A DNA stretch of 64,000 nt, from positions 1-64,000 of the forward strand of contig NZ_AOIP01000016.1 of the NCBI RefSeq assembly GCF_000337535.1. The letters are read 5' to 3'. Source of the DNA: Natrialba aegyptia DSM 13077 (lineage in GTDB: Archaea > Halobacteriota > Halobacteria > Halobacteriales > Natrialbaceae). The translations under genes and the position numbers were made by a program. The stretch's first letter is position 1; every line of letters starts with the position of its first letter. A model generated the notes under the pieces. The model made no database searches. It saw only the letters and a list, made by a program, of their open reading frames with translations, and was not told the origin of the DNA. Of the stretch, positions 16,376-24,416 are shown in pieces.

Positions 16376-17412
16376 CGCTCGAAACCTCGTTTCAACGCCG
16401 GTCGCTGCCGCTCGAGTTCCCGTTTACGATCTCGCGGGGGACGACGACCGAGACCGAGGTCGTGACGGTCCACATCGAGGACGACGAGGGGAACGTCGGC
16501 ATCGGCGGTGCCGGCCCGTCGTCTCACTACGGCGAGACCGCCGCGACGGTCGAAGCGGTCCTGCCCGATCTGCTCGCAGTCGTCGAGGACGTGGACGACC
16601 CCCACCAGCTCGCGCGCATCGAGCGCCGGCTGCGCGAAACCGTCGAGCGCAACCCGGCTGCCCGCTGTGCGGTCAGCATCGCGGTGCACGACCTCGCGGC
16701 GACGCAACTCGACGTGCCGCTGTATCGCTACTGGGGACTCGATCCGCGGGAGACCCTCGAAACCTCCTACACGATCGGCATCGACGACGTCGAGACGATG
16801 CGCGAGAAGACCGAAACCGCCCTCGAACGCGGCTACGATACGTTAAAGGTCAAGCTCGGCACGGACCGTGATATCGAGAGTATTCGGACGATCCGGGAGG
16901 TCGCACCCGACGTTCGACTCTTCGTCGACGCCAACGAGGCCTGGACGCCCCGCGAGGCGGTCTCGAAGATCGACCGGCTCGCCGAGTTCGACCTCGCGTT
17001 CGTCGAGCAGCCGATCCCCGCCGAGAACTCGGCGGGCCAGCGGTTCGTCTACGAGAACGCGGCGCTGCCGATCGCGGCCGACGAATCCTGTATCACGGTC
17101 GACGATATTCCGCGGATCGCGGACCGCTACGACATCGCGAACCTGAAGCTGATGAAGTGCGGCGGCCTCCGGGAGGCCAAACGGATCATCCACGTCGCTC
17201 GCGCTCACGGACTGCAGGTGATGTGTGGCTGCATGAACGAGTCCAACGCCTCGATCGCGGCCGCCTGCCACCTCGCGCCGCTGCTCGATTACGTCGATCT
17301 CGACGGCTCGCTCCTGCTCGATGCGGACCCCTACGACGGCGTCCCGATGCCGAACGGTCGGCTGGCGCTCGCCGAACTCGAGCGGCCGGGTACGGGTGCG
17401 CGACTCGAATAA
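16372..17412 (+). CDS. dgcA: Enolase-superfamily N-acetyl-D-glutamate racemase / dipeptide epimerase (DgcA)
   Basis: A 346-residue muconate-lactonizing-enzyme-subgroup protein. The capping domain spans about 1-120; the barrel carries K159-x-K161 (TLKVKLG), metal ligands D186 (FVDANEA), E212 (FVEQP) and D237 (AADES), and the second acid/base lysine near 259-262 (NLKLMKCGG). This is the geometry for 1,1-proton transfer, as in Ala-Glu epimerases and DgcA. Coupling to dgcN favours N-acetyl-D-glutamate as substrate. Sequence alone cannot exclude a dipeptide epimerase. Confidence 0.87.
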   Translation: MTLETSFQRRSLPLEFPFTISRGTTTETEVVTVHIEDDEGNVGIGGAGPSSHYGETAATVEAVLPDLLAVVEDVDDPHQLARIERRLRETVERNPAARCAVSIAVHDLAATQLDVPLYRYWGLDPRETLETSYTIGIDDVETMREKTETALERGYDTLKVKLGTDRDIESIRTIREVAPDVRLFVDANEAWTPREAVSKIDRLAEFDLAFVEQPIPAENSAGQRFVYENAALPIAADESCITVDDIPRIADRYDIANLKLMKCGGLREAKRIIHVARAHGLQVMCGCMNESNASIAAACHLAPLLDYVDLDGSLLLDADPYDGVPMPNGRLALAELERPGTGARLE

Positions 17413-17434
17413 CACCGACTCCAACCGCTCTCGC

Positions 17435-17457
17435 TTATCCACGGCTACGAGTCGTTC
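17435..17457 (+). repeat. 23-bp direct duplicate of an internal dgcN segment
   Basis: Bases 17435-17457, just after dgcA, are identical to 16140-16162 inside dgcN (encoding IHGYESF). The copy is not part of any gene here. It probably marks a past recombination or a decayed duplication downstream of the dgcN-dgcA pair. Confidence 0.75.
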
Positions 17458-17549
17458 GCTTCGTTGTTGACGCGTGCTTTTGCTCCGAAACACAGTCTCT
17501 CGAATCGCCACCATCGTTTACAACGGCGGTCGCCGTGGCACCCACTGGC

Positions 17550-18398
17550 ATGACCGACGGTGAGCGGACAGGAATCTCTCGACGAACGGTACTGCGAGCG
17601 TCGGGGACTGCGGCCGCGGTGCCGATCCTCGGCGCGAACCGAACGAGCGCGGACGAAACCGCAGCCCCCGCGCCGTCGCCGGCACTGCCCGGCGATTGTC
17701 CCGACGCGACCGTTGAGCCGAGTATGACCCACTGCGAGGGGACGACCACGGAAGGGTGTGCCGACGACCATCCGGCGACGACCGAACTCCAGTCGGCGGT
17801 CCGGGAAACGCTCGCGGAAACGTATCCGACCGTCGGCGCGTTGCTCGACGCGGGATTCAAGCCGTACTTCGACACGCTCGACGTGACCGAGGAAAACGGC
17901 TACGCGCACTGGCTCTCCCCGGAGTTCATCGGCGACGAAACCGTACTGGACCCCGAGCGACCGGAATCGGTACTGGTCGATACCGGGTCCTGGCGCGCGA
18001 TCGGGGTCATGTTCATCGCGACCCATGACGGCGAGGCTGTCGAACCGATGGCGGTGTACGACGACAGTGAGGGTCGCTGCTCGCCCTGGCACGCCCACAC
18101 CGGACTTCCCGGACGCTTCGCCTGGTGGTACTACCAGCACGTCTACGAGGGGACCGATGACATCGAGTTCAGCCTGCCGTGTCGAACGCCCTGTATGCTC
18201 CACGTCTGGGCCGTCGACCATCCCGAGGGCGTCTACGCCCACGACGCCCCGCCCGACTCGGCCCGCGACCGGGAGCCCGCGGCCGACGCCGGGTTCGAGA
18301 CCGACGCCGATCCCGGGGCGGACGAACTCGGCTGGGAGGTCCTCCCGGACGCGGTAACCCCCGACCGCCTCCCGGACGAGATTCCCCTGTTGAACTGA
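17550..18398 (+). CDS. Tat-exported haloarchaeal protein of unknown function
   Basis: A 282-residue secreted protein. The N-terminus GISRRTVLRASGTAAAVPIL is a twin-arginine signal, with likely cleavage near residues 30-36. The mature part is acidic and Cys-containing: C47, C60 and C67 near the start, and CRTPC late, perhaps a disulfide or metal site, next to WHAHTGLPGRFAWWYY, which is rich in aromatics and His. No known enzyme domain is recognised. The ATG at 17550 is the first with the Tat signal directly behind it. It follows dgcA by 137 bases but is unlikely to share its role. Confidence 0.7.
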   Translation: MTDGERTGISRRTVLRASGTAAAVPILGANRTSADETAAPAPSPALPGDCPDATVEPSMTHCEGTTTEGCADDHPATTELQSAVRETLAETYPTVGALLDAGFKPYFDTLDVTEENGYAHWLSPEFIGDETVLDPERPESVLVDTGSWRAIGVMFIATHDGEAVEPMAVYDDSEGRCSPWHAHTGLPGRFAWWYYQHVYEGTDDIEFSLPCRTPCMLHVWAVDHPEGVYAHDAPPDSARDREPAADAGFETDADPGADELGWEVLPDAVTPDRLPDEIPLLN

Positions 18399-18450
18399 CT
18401 CAGGCCCCGATCGCTGACACACCGGTCGCCGCACCGATCGCGCCTCCGCG

Positions 18451-18915
18451 TCACTCCTCTCGAACCTCGAACCATCCCCACGATTCCATCGCGGCCAGAA
18501 TCCGGGCAACCGCCTCGTCCGCCAGGCAGTCGTCCGTATCGATCCGAACGTCCGCCTCCGGCTCGCTGAACTCGCGGTAAACGACGTGGACGCCCTGCTC
18601 GTCGATCGGATCGTCGCGCTCGCGATTCCGTTCGAGACACGTCTCGAGGCTCGCGGTGACGTGGACGAACCGCACAGTCGAGAGAGTGCGAAACTGCGTC
18701 TGCCACGACCGCCGGTAGAAGGTTCCGTCGACGATCGCAATCGTGCCCGCCGGCACGTCGCGAACGCGCTCGTAGAGTCGATCGTAGGTGCGCCGCGAGT
18801 AGTCGTCCGAGTGAACGAGTTCAGTCGGCTGCCCGCGGGCGGCGAGCGTGTCCCGGAGTCGGGTAGCGAGAGTCGTTTTGCCGGCACCGGGCGGGCCGCA
18901 GATGACGACGATCAC
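18451..18915 (-). CDS. P-loop kinase (AAA_33 / PSTK- and APS-kinase-like)
   Basis: A 154-residue NTP-binding kinase with Walker A GPPGAGKT at residues 7-14, DD in HSDDYSRRTYD after strand 2 and DGTFYRR (about 64-70) as the substrate region. It resembles small-molecule or tRNA kinases of the PSTK/Kti12 type, but is shorter. I choose the GTG at 18915: a TATA box at 18946-18953 would lie inside the longer frame (start 18963) and places the RNA start near 18923. Substrate unknown. Divergent from the cupin gene. Confidence 0.75.
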   Translation of the reverse strand: MIVVICGPPGAGKTTLATRLRDTLAARGQPTELVHSDDYSRRTYDRLYERVRDVPAGTIAIVDGTFYRRSWQTQFRTLSTVRFVHVTASLETCLERNRERDDPIDEQGVHVVYREFSEPEADVRIDTDDCLADEAVARILAAMESWGWFEVREE

Positions 18916-18945
18916 GGGTGGCAGTTCTAGGAGCGGCCGTGTGGA

Positions 18946-18953
18946 GTATATAG
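18946..18953 (-). promoter_or_regulatory. TATA box that fixes the start of the P-loop kinase gene
   Basis: CTATATAC on the minus strand lies about 31 bases before the GTG at 18915. Transcription would begin near 18923, after the ATG at 18963, so that upstream start cannot be used from this promoter. Confidence 0.55.
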
Positions 18954-19037
18954 GTGGTGGCACGCGGTCGAACGAGCGATCGTCTACACACCCGCTTCCC
19001 GTATCGATTTAGGAACTGCGAACGCAAGGACGCATGC

Positions 19038-19376
19038 ATGAGCTACGATACGGCAACGAAGACCGATCCGGAATCGATCATTCCCGAAGAGTACGGCGGC
19101 ATGTGGTTCCTCAAGGACGAACTCGGGACCGACCACCTCGGGTTCTCGGTCCTCGAACTCGAACCCGGCGCGGAGGGAAAAGCACACGACGAATCCGAGA
19201 CCGGCCAGGAGGAGATCTACTACGTCGTCTCCGGAACCGTCGAGGTGGAATTGGACGACGAGACGCTCACGCTCGAGACGGACGAACTCGTGCGGCTCGA
19301 TCCGGACGAGCGCCGGAAGGTTTTCAATCGCGGCGACGAGCGGGCGAAGCTCGTGCTGGTCGGCGCACCGCTGTAA
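19038..19376 (+). CDS. Cupin domain-containing protein
   Basis: A 112-residue single-domain cupin. GEEIYYV-type motif 1 is represented by GQEEIYYVVSGTVEVELDD (about 62-80), and motif 2 by LVRLDPDERRKVFNRGDE. The usual metal-binding histidines are mostly replaced (H55 is the only candidate), so it may be a non-metal, binding-only cupin. Start at ATG 19038 (MSYDTATKTD), since upstream residues in frame overlap the divergent promoter. The palindromic repeat copy C begins ten bases after the stop. Confidence 0.87.
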   Translation: MSYDTATKTDPESIIPEEYGGMWFLKDELGTDHLGFSVLELEPGAEGKAHDESETGQEEIYYVVSGTVEVELDDETLTLETDELVRLDPDERRKVFNRGDERAKLVLVGAPL

Positions 19377-19386
19377 TCCGTCGGAC

Positions 19387-19470
19387 TGAGACGGTCTGCT
19401 GGACCGATTTCCGGCGCACTCGCAGCCGGTCGCGGCTGCGACGGCATTGTCCGACAGCAGTCCGTCTAAG
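19387..19470 (+). repeat. Dispersed palindromic element, copy C (84 bp)
   Basis: Starts TGAGACGGTCTGCTGGACC and ends CCGACAGCAGTCCGTCTAAG, with a GC-rich half-palindrome in the middle. It begins ten bases after the TAA of the cupin gene, the only copy of four that does not supply a stop codon. It separates two convergent genes. Confidence 0.85.
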
Positions 19471-19501
19471 GCGGGCTGATGACGGTCGCGCGGTGTCGAC
19501 C

Positions 19502-20560
19502 CTAGCCGAGATCCTCGTCCCGCTCGCTTTCGCGCAGGATGAACGGCCCCATCGCGAGCGTTCGCTTCGCGACCGTTACGATCCGGAGGATGTACGTCGT
19601 GAACAGCACGAACGGCGAGAGCCCGACGACGAACCCCACGCTAGAGACCCAGACGAGGTTGTCGACGCCGAGTGTCACTCCGGGAAACGAACTCGCGTCA
19701 ACGTACATGAGCAGGACCCCCATGACTGTGAGCGCCGAAATTGCGACATAGAGGAGTACCCGCGAGAGGTTGATCAGTTCCCACTGGAAGTAAAGCGTCT
19801 TGAAGTGCTCTCGGGCCGGCGCAAAGAGCCGCAGCGTCGCAATCACGTCTTCGAGGTTCTCCTCCGCCTCGTCCGAGAGCGAGTCCGCGTGGTCGACCTG
19901 AATAGAGCGGGCATCGTAGATCTTTCGCGAGTAATTATACTGCAGCGCGCCCCAGAGCACCTCGAACGTGCCGAACTGAGCGTCCTCGAGATCGTCCTTG
20001 ACGGTCTCGGCGTTTTGACGAATGTCGTCCGTGTACTCATCGACGGTCGACCGCAGCTCCTCGTCCCGGCTCTCCGAGACGGCCGACTCGAGTTCACCGG
20101 CGCGTTCTTGCACGCCGTCGACGAGTTCGTAGAGGAAGGCACCGGGTTCCGGCGGGCTGATGTCCTCGCTGATGGTGTCTTCGGTGTCCTCGCGGAAGGT
20201 AGTCGCTTCCTCCATCCGGCTGCGCTGGCTGCCGATCGCACCGAGTTCCTGTGAGAGCACGAGTTGGTTGATCGTAACGACGATGGACGTGCCGGTGATG
20301 ATCGCACCGATGAACGACGAGAAGATGAAGGCGATACTGCCCTGCGTATCGACGATCCATCGGTGGGGAGCGAAGCCGAGTTGACCGGCGCCGATCAGGA
20401 TGACGAAAATGAGTGCGAGAATCGCGCCGGTCAGAGCGAGTCGATTGACCCGAAGTAAGAGCCACATCCGGAATCCGCCGAGTCTGTCACCCCCGTTCTC
20501 GTCGGTGATCGAGGGACCATCCGAGGCCTCATCTGTCGCATCCGAACTCGCGATGTGCAT
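19502..20560 (-). CDS. Four-helix membrane protein with central helical domain (paralog 1)
   Basis: A 352-residue protein. Two TM helices (about 38-62 and 73-100) include the conserved segment FIGAIITGTSIVVTINQLVLSQE; a long acidic, mostly helical domain (about 105-245) follows, then two more TM helices (about 258-280 and 293-320). The same layout and the INQL-LSQE motif recur in 21335-22420, so these are paralogs. Start at ATG 20560, since a TATA-like CTTTTATCC at about 20592-20600 points to it; a GTG at 20581 is the alternative. HPP gene and paralog 2 lie upstream on the same strand. Family known from haloarchaea without function. Confidence 0.75.
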   Translation of the reverse strand: MHIASSDATDEASDGPSITDENGGDRLGGFRMWLLLRVNRLALTGAILALIFVILIGAGQLGFAPHRWIVDTQGSIAFIFSSFIGAIITGTSIVVTINQLVLSQELGAIGSQRSRMEEATTFREDTEDTISEDISPPEPGAFLYELVDGVQERAGELESAVSESRDEELRSTVDEYTDDIRQNAETVKDDLEDAQFGTFEVLWGALQYNYSRKIYDARSIQVDHADSLSDEAEENLEDVIATLRLFAPAREHFKTLYFQWELINLSRVLLYVAISALTVMGVLLMYVDASSFPGVTLGVDNLVWVSSVGFVVGLSPFVLFTTYILRIVTVAKRTLAMGPFILRESERDEDLG

Positions 20561-20695
20561 CGACTGTGGTGGAGCGACCACGCGGGTGGATAAAAGCCAT
20601 TGGTTGGAAGACGACGGGTGACGGGTGGACGACAGCTGACCGGTAGCGGCTGATAACTAGTGGCCGGGAACTGGTGATCGGCGGAGCCGTTTCTG

Positions 20696-21262
20696 TCAAC
20701 GAGGGGCTTCCGGTTCGACCCCGTAGAGATCCTGCACACGGTCGACGATTGTATTGTGGAAGCCGACGAGCAGTGCAACTGCGAGGACGATAATGACGAC
20801 CTCGAGTACGGTCGACATGAGTCCGAGAGCGACGATCAAGGCCGTCGCACAGGCGGCCGGGTGGTTCGTGTTCGACCAGAGCATGCCGACCGTCGTGAGC
20901 GCCATCGAGACGATACCGCTAATGACGAGTCGACCGACCTCGGGCGAGAAGGGCCGGGCCTGTTGGAAGGCGTCGACGACGACGACGCCGTTTGCGAACA
21001 GAACGTAGGCGATCAACCCGCAGACGGCGGCGACGGCGTGGCCGCCGATAACGTGATACGCCCCTTCTGCGCGGTCTTTCTCGCCGGTTGCGAGAAGGTA
21101 CGCCGAGGGGCCGAGACTTGGAAAGAGAAACGGCTGGCCGGAGACCCATGCAATCGCGCCGAGAAAGAGAAAGTGAAGCGTGACGTTGGTGCCGGCGCTC
21201 AGGTCGTCGCGGACGTTGATCGACTCGCTGGTGGTAACACGGAGCTTGCTCCAGAACCCCAT
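20696..21262 (-). CDS. HPP family membrane protein
   Basis: A 188-residue HPP-family protein with four or five TM helices. Signature pieces are FPSLGPSAYLL (about 48-58), VIGGHAVAAVCGL and the NHPAACATAL motif (about 132-141) that names the family. Plant and cyanobacterial members are linked to nitrite transport; here that is only family knowledge. A TATA-like TTTATAC at about 21286-21292 gives it its own promoter. It is flanked on both sides by paralogous membrane proteins on the same strand, suggesting a joint complex or shared substrate. Confidence 0.88.
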   Translation of the reverse strand: MGFWSKLRVTTSESINVRDDLSAGTNVTLHFLFLGAIAWVSGQPFLFPSLGPSAYLLATGEKDRAEGAYHVIGGHAVAAVCGLIAYVLFANGVVVVDAFQQARPFSPEVGRLVISGIVSMALTTVGMLWSNTNHPAACATALIVALGLMSTVLEVVIIVLAVALLVGFHNTIVDRVQDLYGVEPEAPR

Positions 21263-21334
21263 CGGTTGTGGGTAATCACGACCGATCGTATAAACTCCGG
21301 GCCGGATCGATAAACTGGACGGCTCCGACGGGCC

Positions 21335-22420
21335 CTACTCCAGCGTCTCGTTGTCCGAACTCGTAAATGGACCCTCATCGGGATCCTTCTGTGGCATCAT
21401 CGGACCGACCGATGCGGTCCGGCGCGTGACGGCCGCCGTCCGGAGGATGTACGATGCCAACAGCGCGAGCGGCGAGAGGGCGATCGTTACGAGCACACAG
21501 ACGATGTACGGCAAGACAGCTATCGTCACGTTCGCGCCGGTGATATCCGCATAGAGAAACCCGATCAGCAGCGACGATAGAATCGCCGGAACGCCGGTAA
21601 GGATCGTCAACTGTGAAAATCGCGTCAACTCACGCTGCAGGTATGTCGTCTTGAAATGCTCCCGAACGGTCGAAAACAACACCAGATCATCGATCAGCGA
21701 ATCGAGCGCATCGCTGCCTTCCGCCGGCAACGAGTCGCCGTAGCGCCCGCGTATCTGGCGCGCGACGTACAGTTGCCAGGGAGCATCGTACTCGATCGCC
21801 GCCGAGAGTGCCCCGAAGGTATCGAGTTGGGAACGCTCTAGGGTCTCGTCCATCCGTTGGCTGCTCTCGGAGGTGTCGTTTGCAAACTGGGTAATCAAGC
21901 GCGTCTCCACGTCGCCCTGACCGCCGTCTTGCGTCTCGTCAGCGCCCGACTCCGGATCAACGGCCTCGGCAAGCGTAACTGCGCTCCCGTGAATCGACTC
22001 CGCGAGCAACTCGAGCAACCGCGTCGGCGACGCCGGAGCAGCCGGGACGGCAGCGGTCTCCGCAATCTCGTCGCGAAACGAGAGGACGCCCTCGAGTTGA
22101 TCGTGCGCGCTCGCCGCCGAGACGAACTCCTGTGACAGGATCAACTGGTTAATCGAGACGACGAGCGTAACGAGCGAAAACGTCCCCGCGATCATTCCGC
22201 TTGCGACCCGCGTCACCGAATTGGCGTTCGTAAACGAAATCAGCCCCACCTCGAACAACCCCACGAACAGCACGAAGACACCGCCGGAGATGAGCGCAGC
22301 CACCGCCAGCCGATCCCCCTCAACCACCAACCACTCCAGCACCCGCATCAGCGAGTTCGGCTGCTGATCCGTATCGGACCGGTACGACTCGACCGTCTCG
22401 TTTGCCTCCGGAGCTGCCAT
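21335..22420 (-). CDS. Four-helix membrane protein with central helical domain (paralog 2)
   Basis: A 361-residue paralog of 19502-20560. TM helices at about 35-60 and 71-96 (GTFSLVTLVVSINQLILSQE), central acidic helical region (about 100-245) and a TM pair at about 262-285 and 295-325, ending in a conserved basic AVTRRTASVGPMM segment that matches VAKRTLAMGPFI of paralog 1. Order in transcription is paralog 2, HPP, paralog 1. The central domain could be extracytoplasmic or cytoplasmic; topology is not resolved. Function unknown. Confidence 0.75.
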   Translation of the reverse strand: MAAPEANETVESYRSDTDQQPNSLMRVLEWLVVEGDRLAVAALISGGVFVLFVGLFEVGLISFTNANSVTRVASGMIAGTFSLVTLVVSINQLILSQEFVSAASAHDQLEGVLSFRDEIAETAAVPAAPASPTRLLELLAESIHGSAVTLAEAVDPESGADETQDGGQGDVETRLITQFANDTSESSQRMDETLERSQLDTFGALSAAIEYDAPWQLYVARQIRGRYGDSLPAEGSDALDSLIDDLVLFSTVREHFKTTYLQRELTRFSQLTILTGVPAILSSLLIGFLYADITGANVTIAVLPYIVCVLVTIALSPLALLASYILRTAAVTRRTASVGPMMPQKDPDEGPFTSSDNETLE

Positions 22421-22613
22421 ACCACATCGCTCGTCGGATATGACAATAAGCGCTCACGTTGCATATCCCGTTGCTGTCCCACTACTGACGGGCGCGTGCT
22501 TCGTTCGAGACGCCGAACGGGTACGGAACGGTATAGGGTAGCCGGACACTACAAGACACCGAGAGATCCCGAGCAAAAGACGAGATCACAGGAACACAGA
22601 AACGAGTTCACAT

Positions 22614-22646
22614 CCACCACGAACCAACCACCCACCACGAACCAAC
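22614..22646 (+). repeat. Two tandem copies of a 15-bp motif
   Basis: CCACCACGAACCAAC occurs at 22614-22628 and again at 22632-22646, an 18-base period, in the otherwise gene-free stretch 22421-22689. A TATA-like AAATATAT at about 22674-22681 lies just after it, so it could be an upstream regulator site of the lipoprotein gene. Confidence 0.6.
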
Positions 22647-22689
22647 AGCAGCGACGGTTCAGGGCCCACACTGAAATATATCGGCGGTG

Positions 22690-22785
22690 ATGTCGCAACC
22701 AGACATGCCCGGGCACGGTCACGACGAACAGCTGGCAAACCACCGGTTTCGACGGAGGAACACACGGAGGACCACAACTCGATGA
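22690..22785 (+). CDS. Possible 31-residue leader ORF coupled to the lipoprotein gene
   Basis: MSQPDMPGHGHDEQLANHRF and 11 further, Arg/Thr-rich residues. It begins shortly after a TATA-like element and its TGA overlaps the next ATG by ATGA (22782-22785), the same coupling used in the dap operon. It has no recognised domain and may simply be a short upstream frame. Confidence 0.3.
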   Translation: MSQPDMPGHGHDEQLANHRFRRRNTRRTTTR

Positions 22786-23348
22786 CCCGACCACCGAACT
22801 CGTCTCAAGGGCCGTCCCGATCCACGCGGCCGGACCGAACTCGGCGAGACGGGCGGTATCGTCGGCACTTCCTCGCGTCACTGGGCCTCGGAGCCACCGC
22901 AGCACTCGCCGGTTGTACGAGCGGCGAATCCACCCTCGGCGTCGAAACCGGGCCGAGCTACGAACGGGGACAGATCGACCCACCCAGCGACGCCGGAAAT
23001 CGGTCGGCTGAACAGTTGACCGCCGCAGCAGCCCTCGCAGAACAGGAACCACAGGAAGGCGTCACACCGCTCAACCGCCTCGAGATAACGACCCACGAGT
23101 TCACGTTCGAAAGCGGATTCAAGGGGTCGACGATTCAGGGAACCATCGAGAATACGGGGCCGGAGCGGGTTCGGCGTGCGGAGGTGCGCGTTCGGGTGTA
23201 CAACGAGATGGGAGAGCAACTGGGCCGCTATCTGTCGACGAACGGTGATCTCGACAGCGGTGACGTGTGGGCGTTTACGGTGGTCATCCTCAAGTCGCCG
23301 TCCGTCCTCGACGAATACGATATTACGGTGCTCGGAACGCCGTCGTAG
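22782..23348 (+). CDS. Tat lipoprotein with FxLYD domain
   Basis: A 188-residue exported lipoprotein. RRHFLASLGLGATAALAGC (about residues 27-45) is a Tat signal ending in the lipobox AGC, the Cys being the lipidated residue. After an acidic linker, residues 100-188 form an FxLYD domain (TIQGTIENTGPERVRRAEVR, then VRVYNEMGEQLG and WAFTVVIL). FxLYD domains are small beta-sandwiches of unknown ligand, common in archaeal cell-surface proteins. Monocistronic; convergent with pspA. Confidence 0.85.
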   Translation: MTRPPNSSQGPSRSTRPDRTRRDGRYRRHFLASLGLGATAALAGCTSGESTLGVETGPSYERGQIDPPSDAGNRSAEQLTAAAALAEQEPQEGVTPLNRLEITTHEFTFESGFKGSTIQGTIENTGPERVRRAEVRVRVYNEMGEQLGRYLSTNGDLDSGDVWAFTVVILKSPSVLDEYDITVLGTPS

Positions 23349-23427
23349 GTGGCGCTGTGCGGACGGCAGCGGTTCGGTGCGAGAAGTGTGTAGTGTGTAG
23401 TGCCGTAGTGGCGTGAACCGTCCGGCG

Positions 23428-24297
23428 TTAGGCGTTTTCCTCGTCCTGTAGCTCCGCGAGTTCGGAGTCGATTTCGGCGTCGTCGATATCGGAGTCGACA
23501 TCGACATCAGCGTCGTTCGCGGGCTCGGGTTCGCTACCGGTCTCGGCTTCAGTCTCGGATTCGGACTCGGTTGCAGCCTCCGCCTCCGTTGTACTCTCGC
23601 CCTCGCCCATCTCGGACTTGAGCGTATCGAGTTCGGCCTCGACGCCGCTGCCCGTCGAGAGGTCCTCGAGTTCGCGGTCGATCTGGTCCTTGTCAGATAG
23701 TACGTCGTCGAACGCACCCGTCTCGTGGAGTTCGTCGAGGGCGGCTGAACGGGCCTCCATGTCTTCGGTCTGTTCCTCGGCGCGCTCGATGGCGCGGCCG
23801 ACATCCTCGAACTCCTCGCCGGTTGCGGTCATCGCCTCGGAGACGGTCGAACTCGCTTCCGCGGCCTCGTATCGGGCCTTCATCGTCTCCTTCTTGGTGC
23901 GGAACTCTTCGATACGGGTCTGGAGTTCGTTCTTCTGGTCGATCAGGCTGTCCTGTTGGCTCTGGAGCTCCGAGACTTGCCGTTCCAGATCCTCGATCTG
24001 GTTCATCTTCGTCTTCTTCTTCTCGAGTGCGCGTCGAGCCAGGTCCTCCCGGTCCTGTCGGACCGCCGTGCGAGCCTGGTCGTTGTGTTTCTCGACGTTT
24101 TCCTCGAGTCGGCGCTTTTGCATCTCGAGGCGCTTTTTCTGGGTGGTAAGATCGGCGATACCGCGTTTGACCTCCTGCAGCTGGTCGCGCATCTGCTCGT
24201 AGGAGTAATCGAGGGTTTCGGTCGGGTCCTCTGTACGGTTGAGCAGAGAGTTGATTTTCGACCGGATGACGTAGGAGGTCCGAGAGAGGATGCCCAT
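23428..24297 (-). CDS. PspA/IM30 (ESCRT-III-like) family protein
   Basis: A 289-residue PspA-family membrane-stress protein. It opens MGILSRTSYVIRSKINSLLN, the amphipathic membrane-binding helix, then long coiled-coil helices (about 25-205). The C-terminal 75 residues are a disordered, highly acidic Glu/Ser/Asp tail, longer than in bacteria, ending in a short helix ELAELQDEEN. In haloarchaea these proteins are expected to polymerise on the membrane and preserve its integrity. Divergent from the alpha/beta hydrolase gene. Confidence 0.92.
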   Translation of the reverse strand: MGILSRTSYVIRSKINSLLNRTEDPTETLDYSYEQMRDQLQEVKRGIADLTTQKKRLEMQKRRLEENVEKHNDQARTAVRQDREDLARRALEKKKTKMNQIEDLERQVSELQSQQDSLIDQKNELQTRIEEFRTKKETMKARYEAAEASSTVSEAMTATGEEFEDVGRAIERAEEQTEDMEARSAALDELHETGAFDDVLSDKDQIDRELEDLSTGSGVEAELDTLKSEMGEGESTTEAEAATESESETEAETGSEPEPANDADVDVDSDIDDAEIDSELAELQDEENA

Positions 24298-24416
24298 ACT
24301 CGTACCTAACGCTCGTCACCCTTAAAAACATCACATCAACGACAGACGACGTGAGAATCGACGGACGATCGGCGTTGCTCGCCGTTTTGATTACGTCCCA
24401 GTCCAAACGGATGGGT

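Noticed and set aside
17431-17549. A second dgcN copy downstream of dgcA
   Set aside because: Only 23 bases match; the flanking sequence does not continue the gene.
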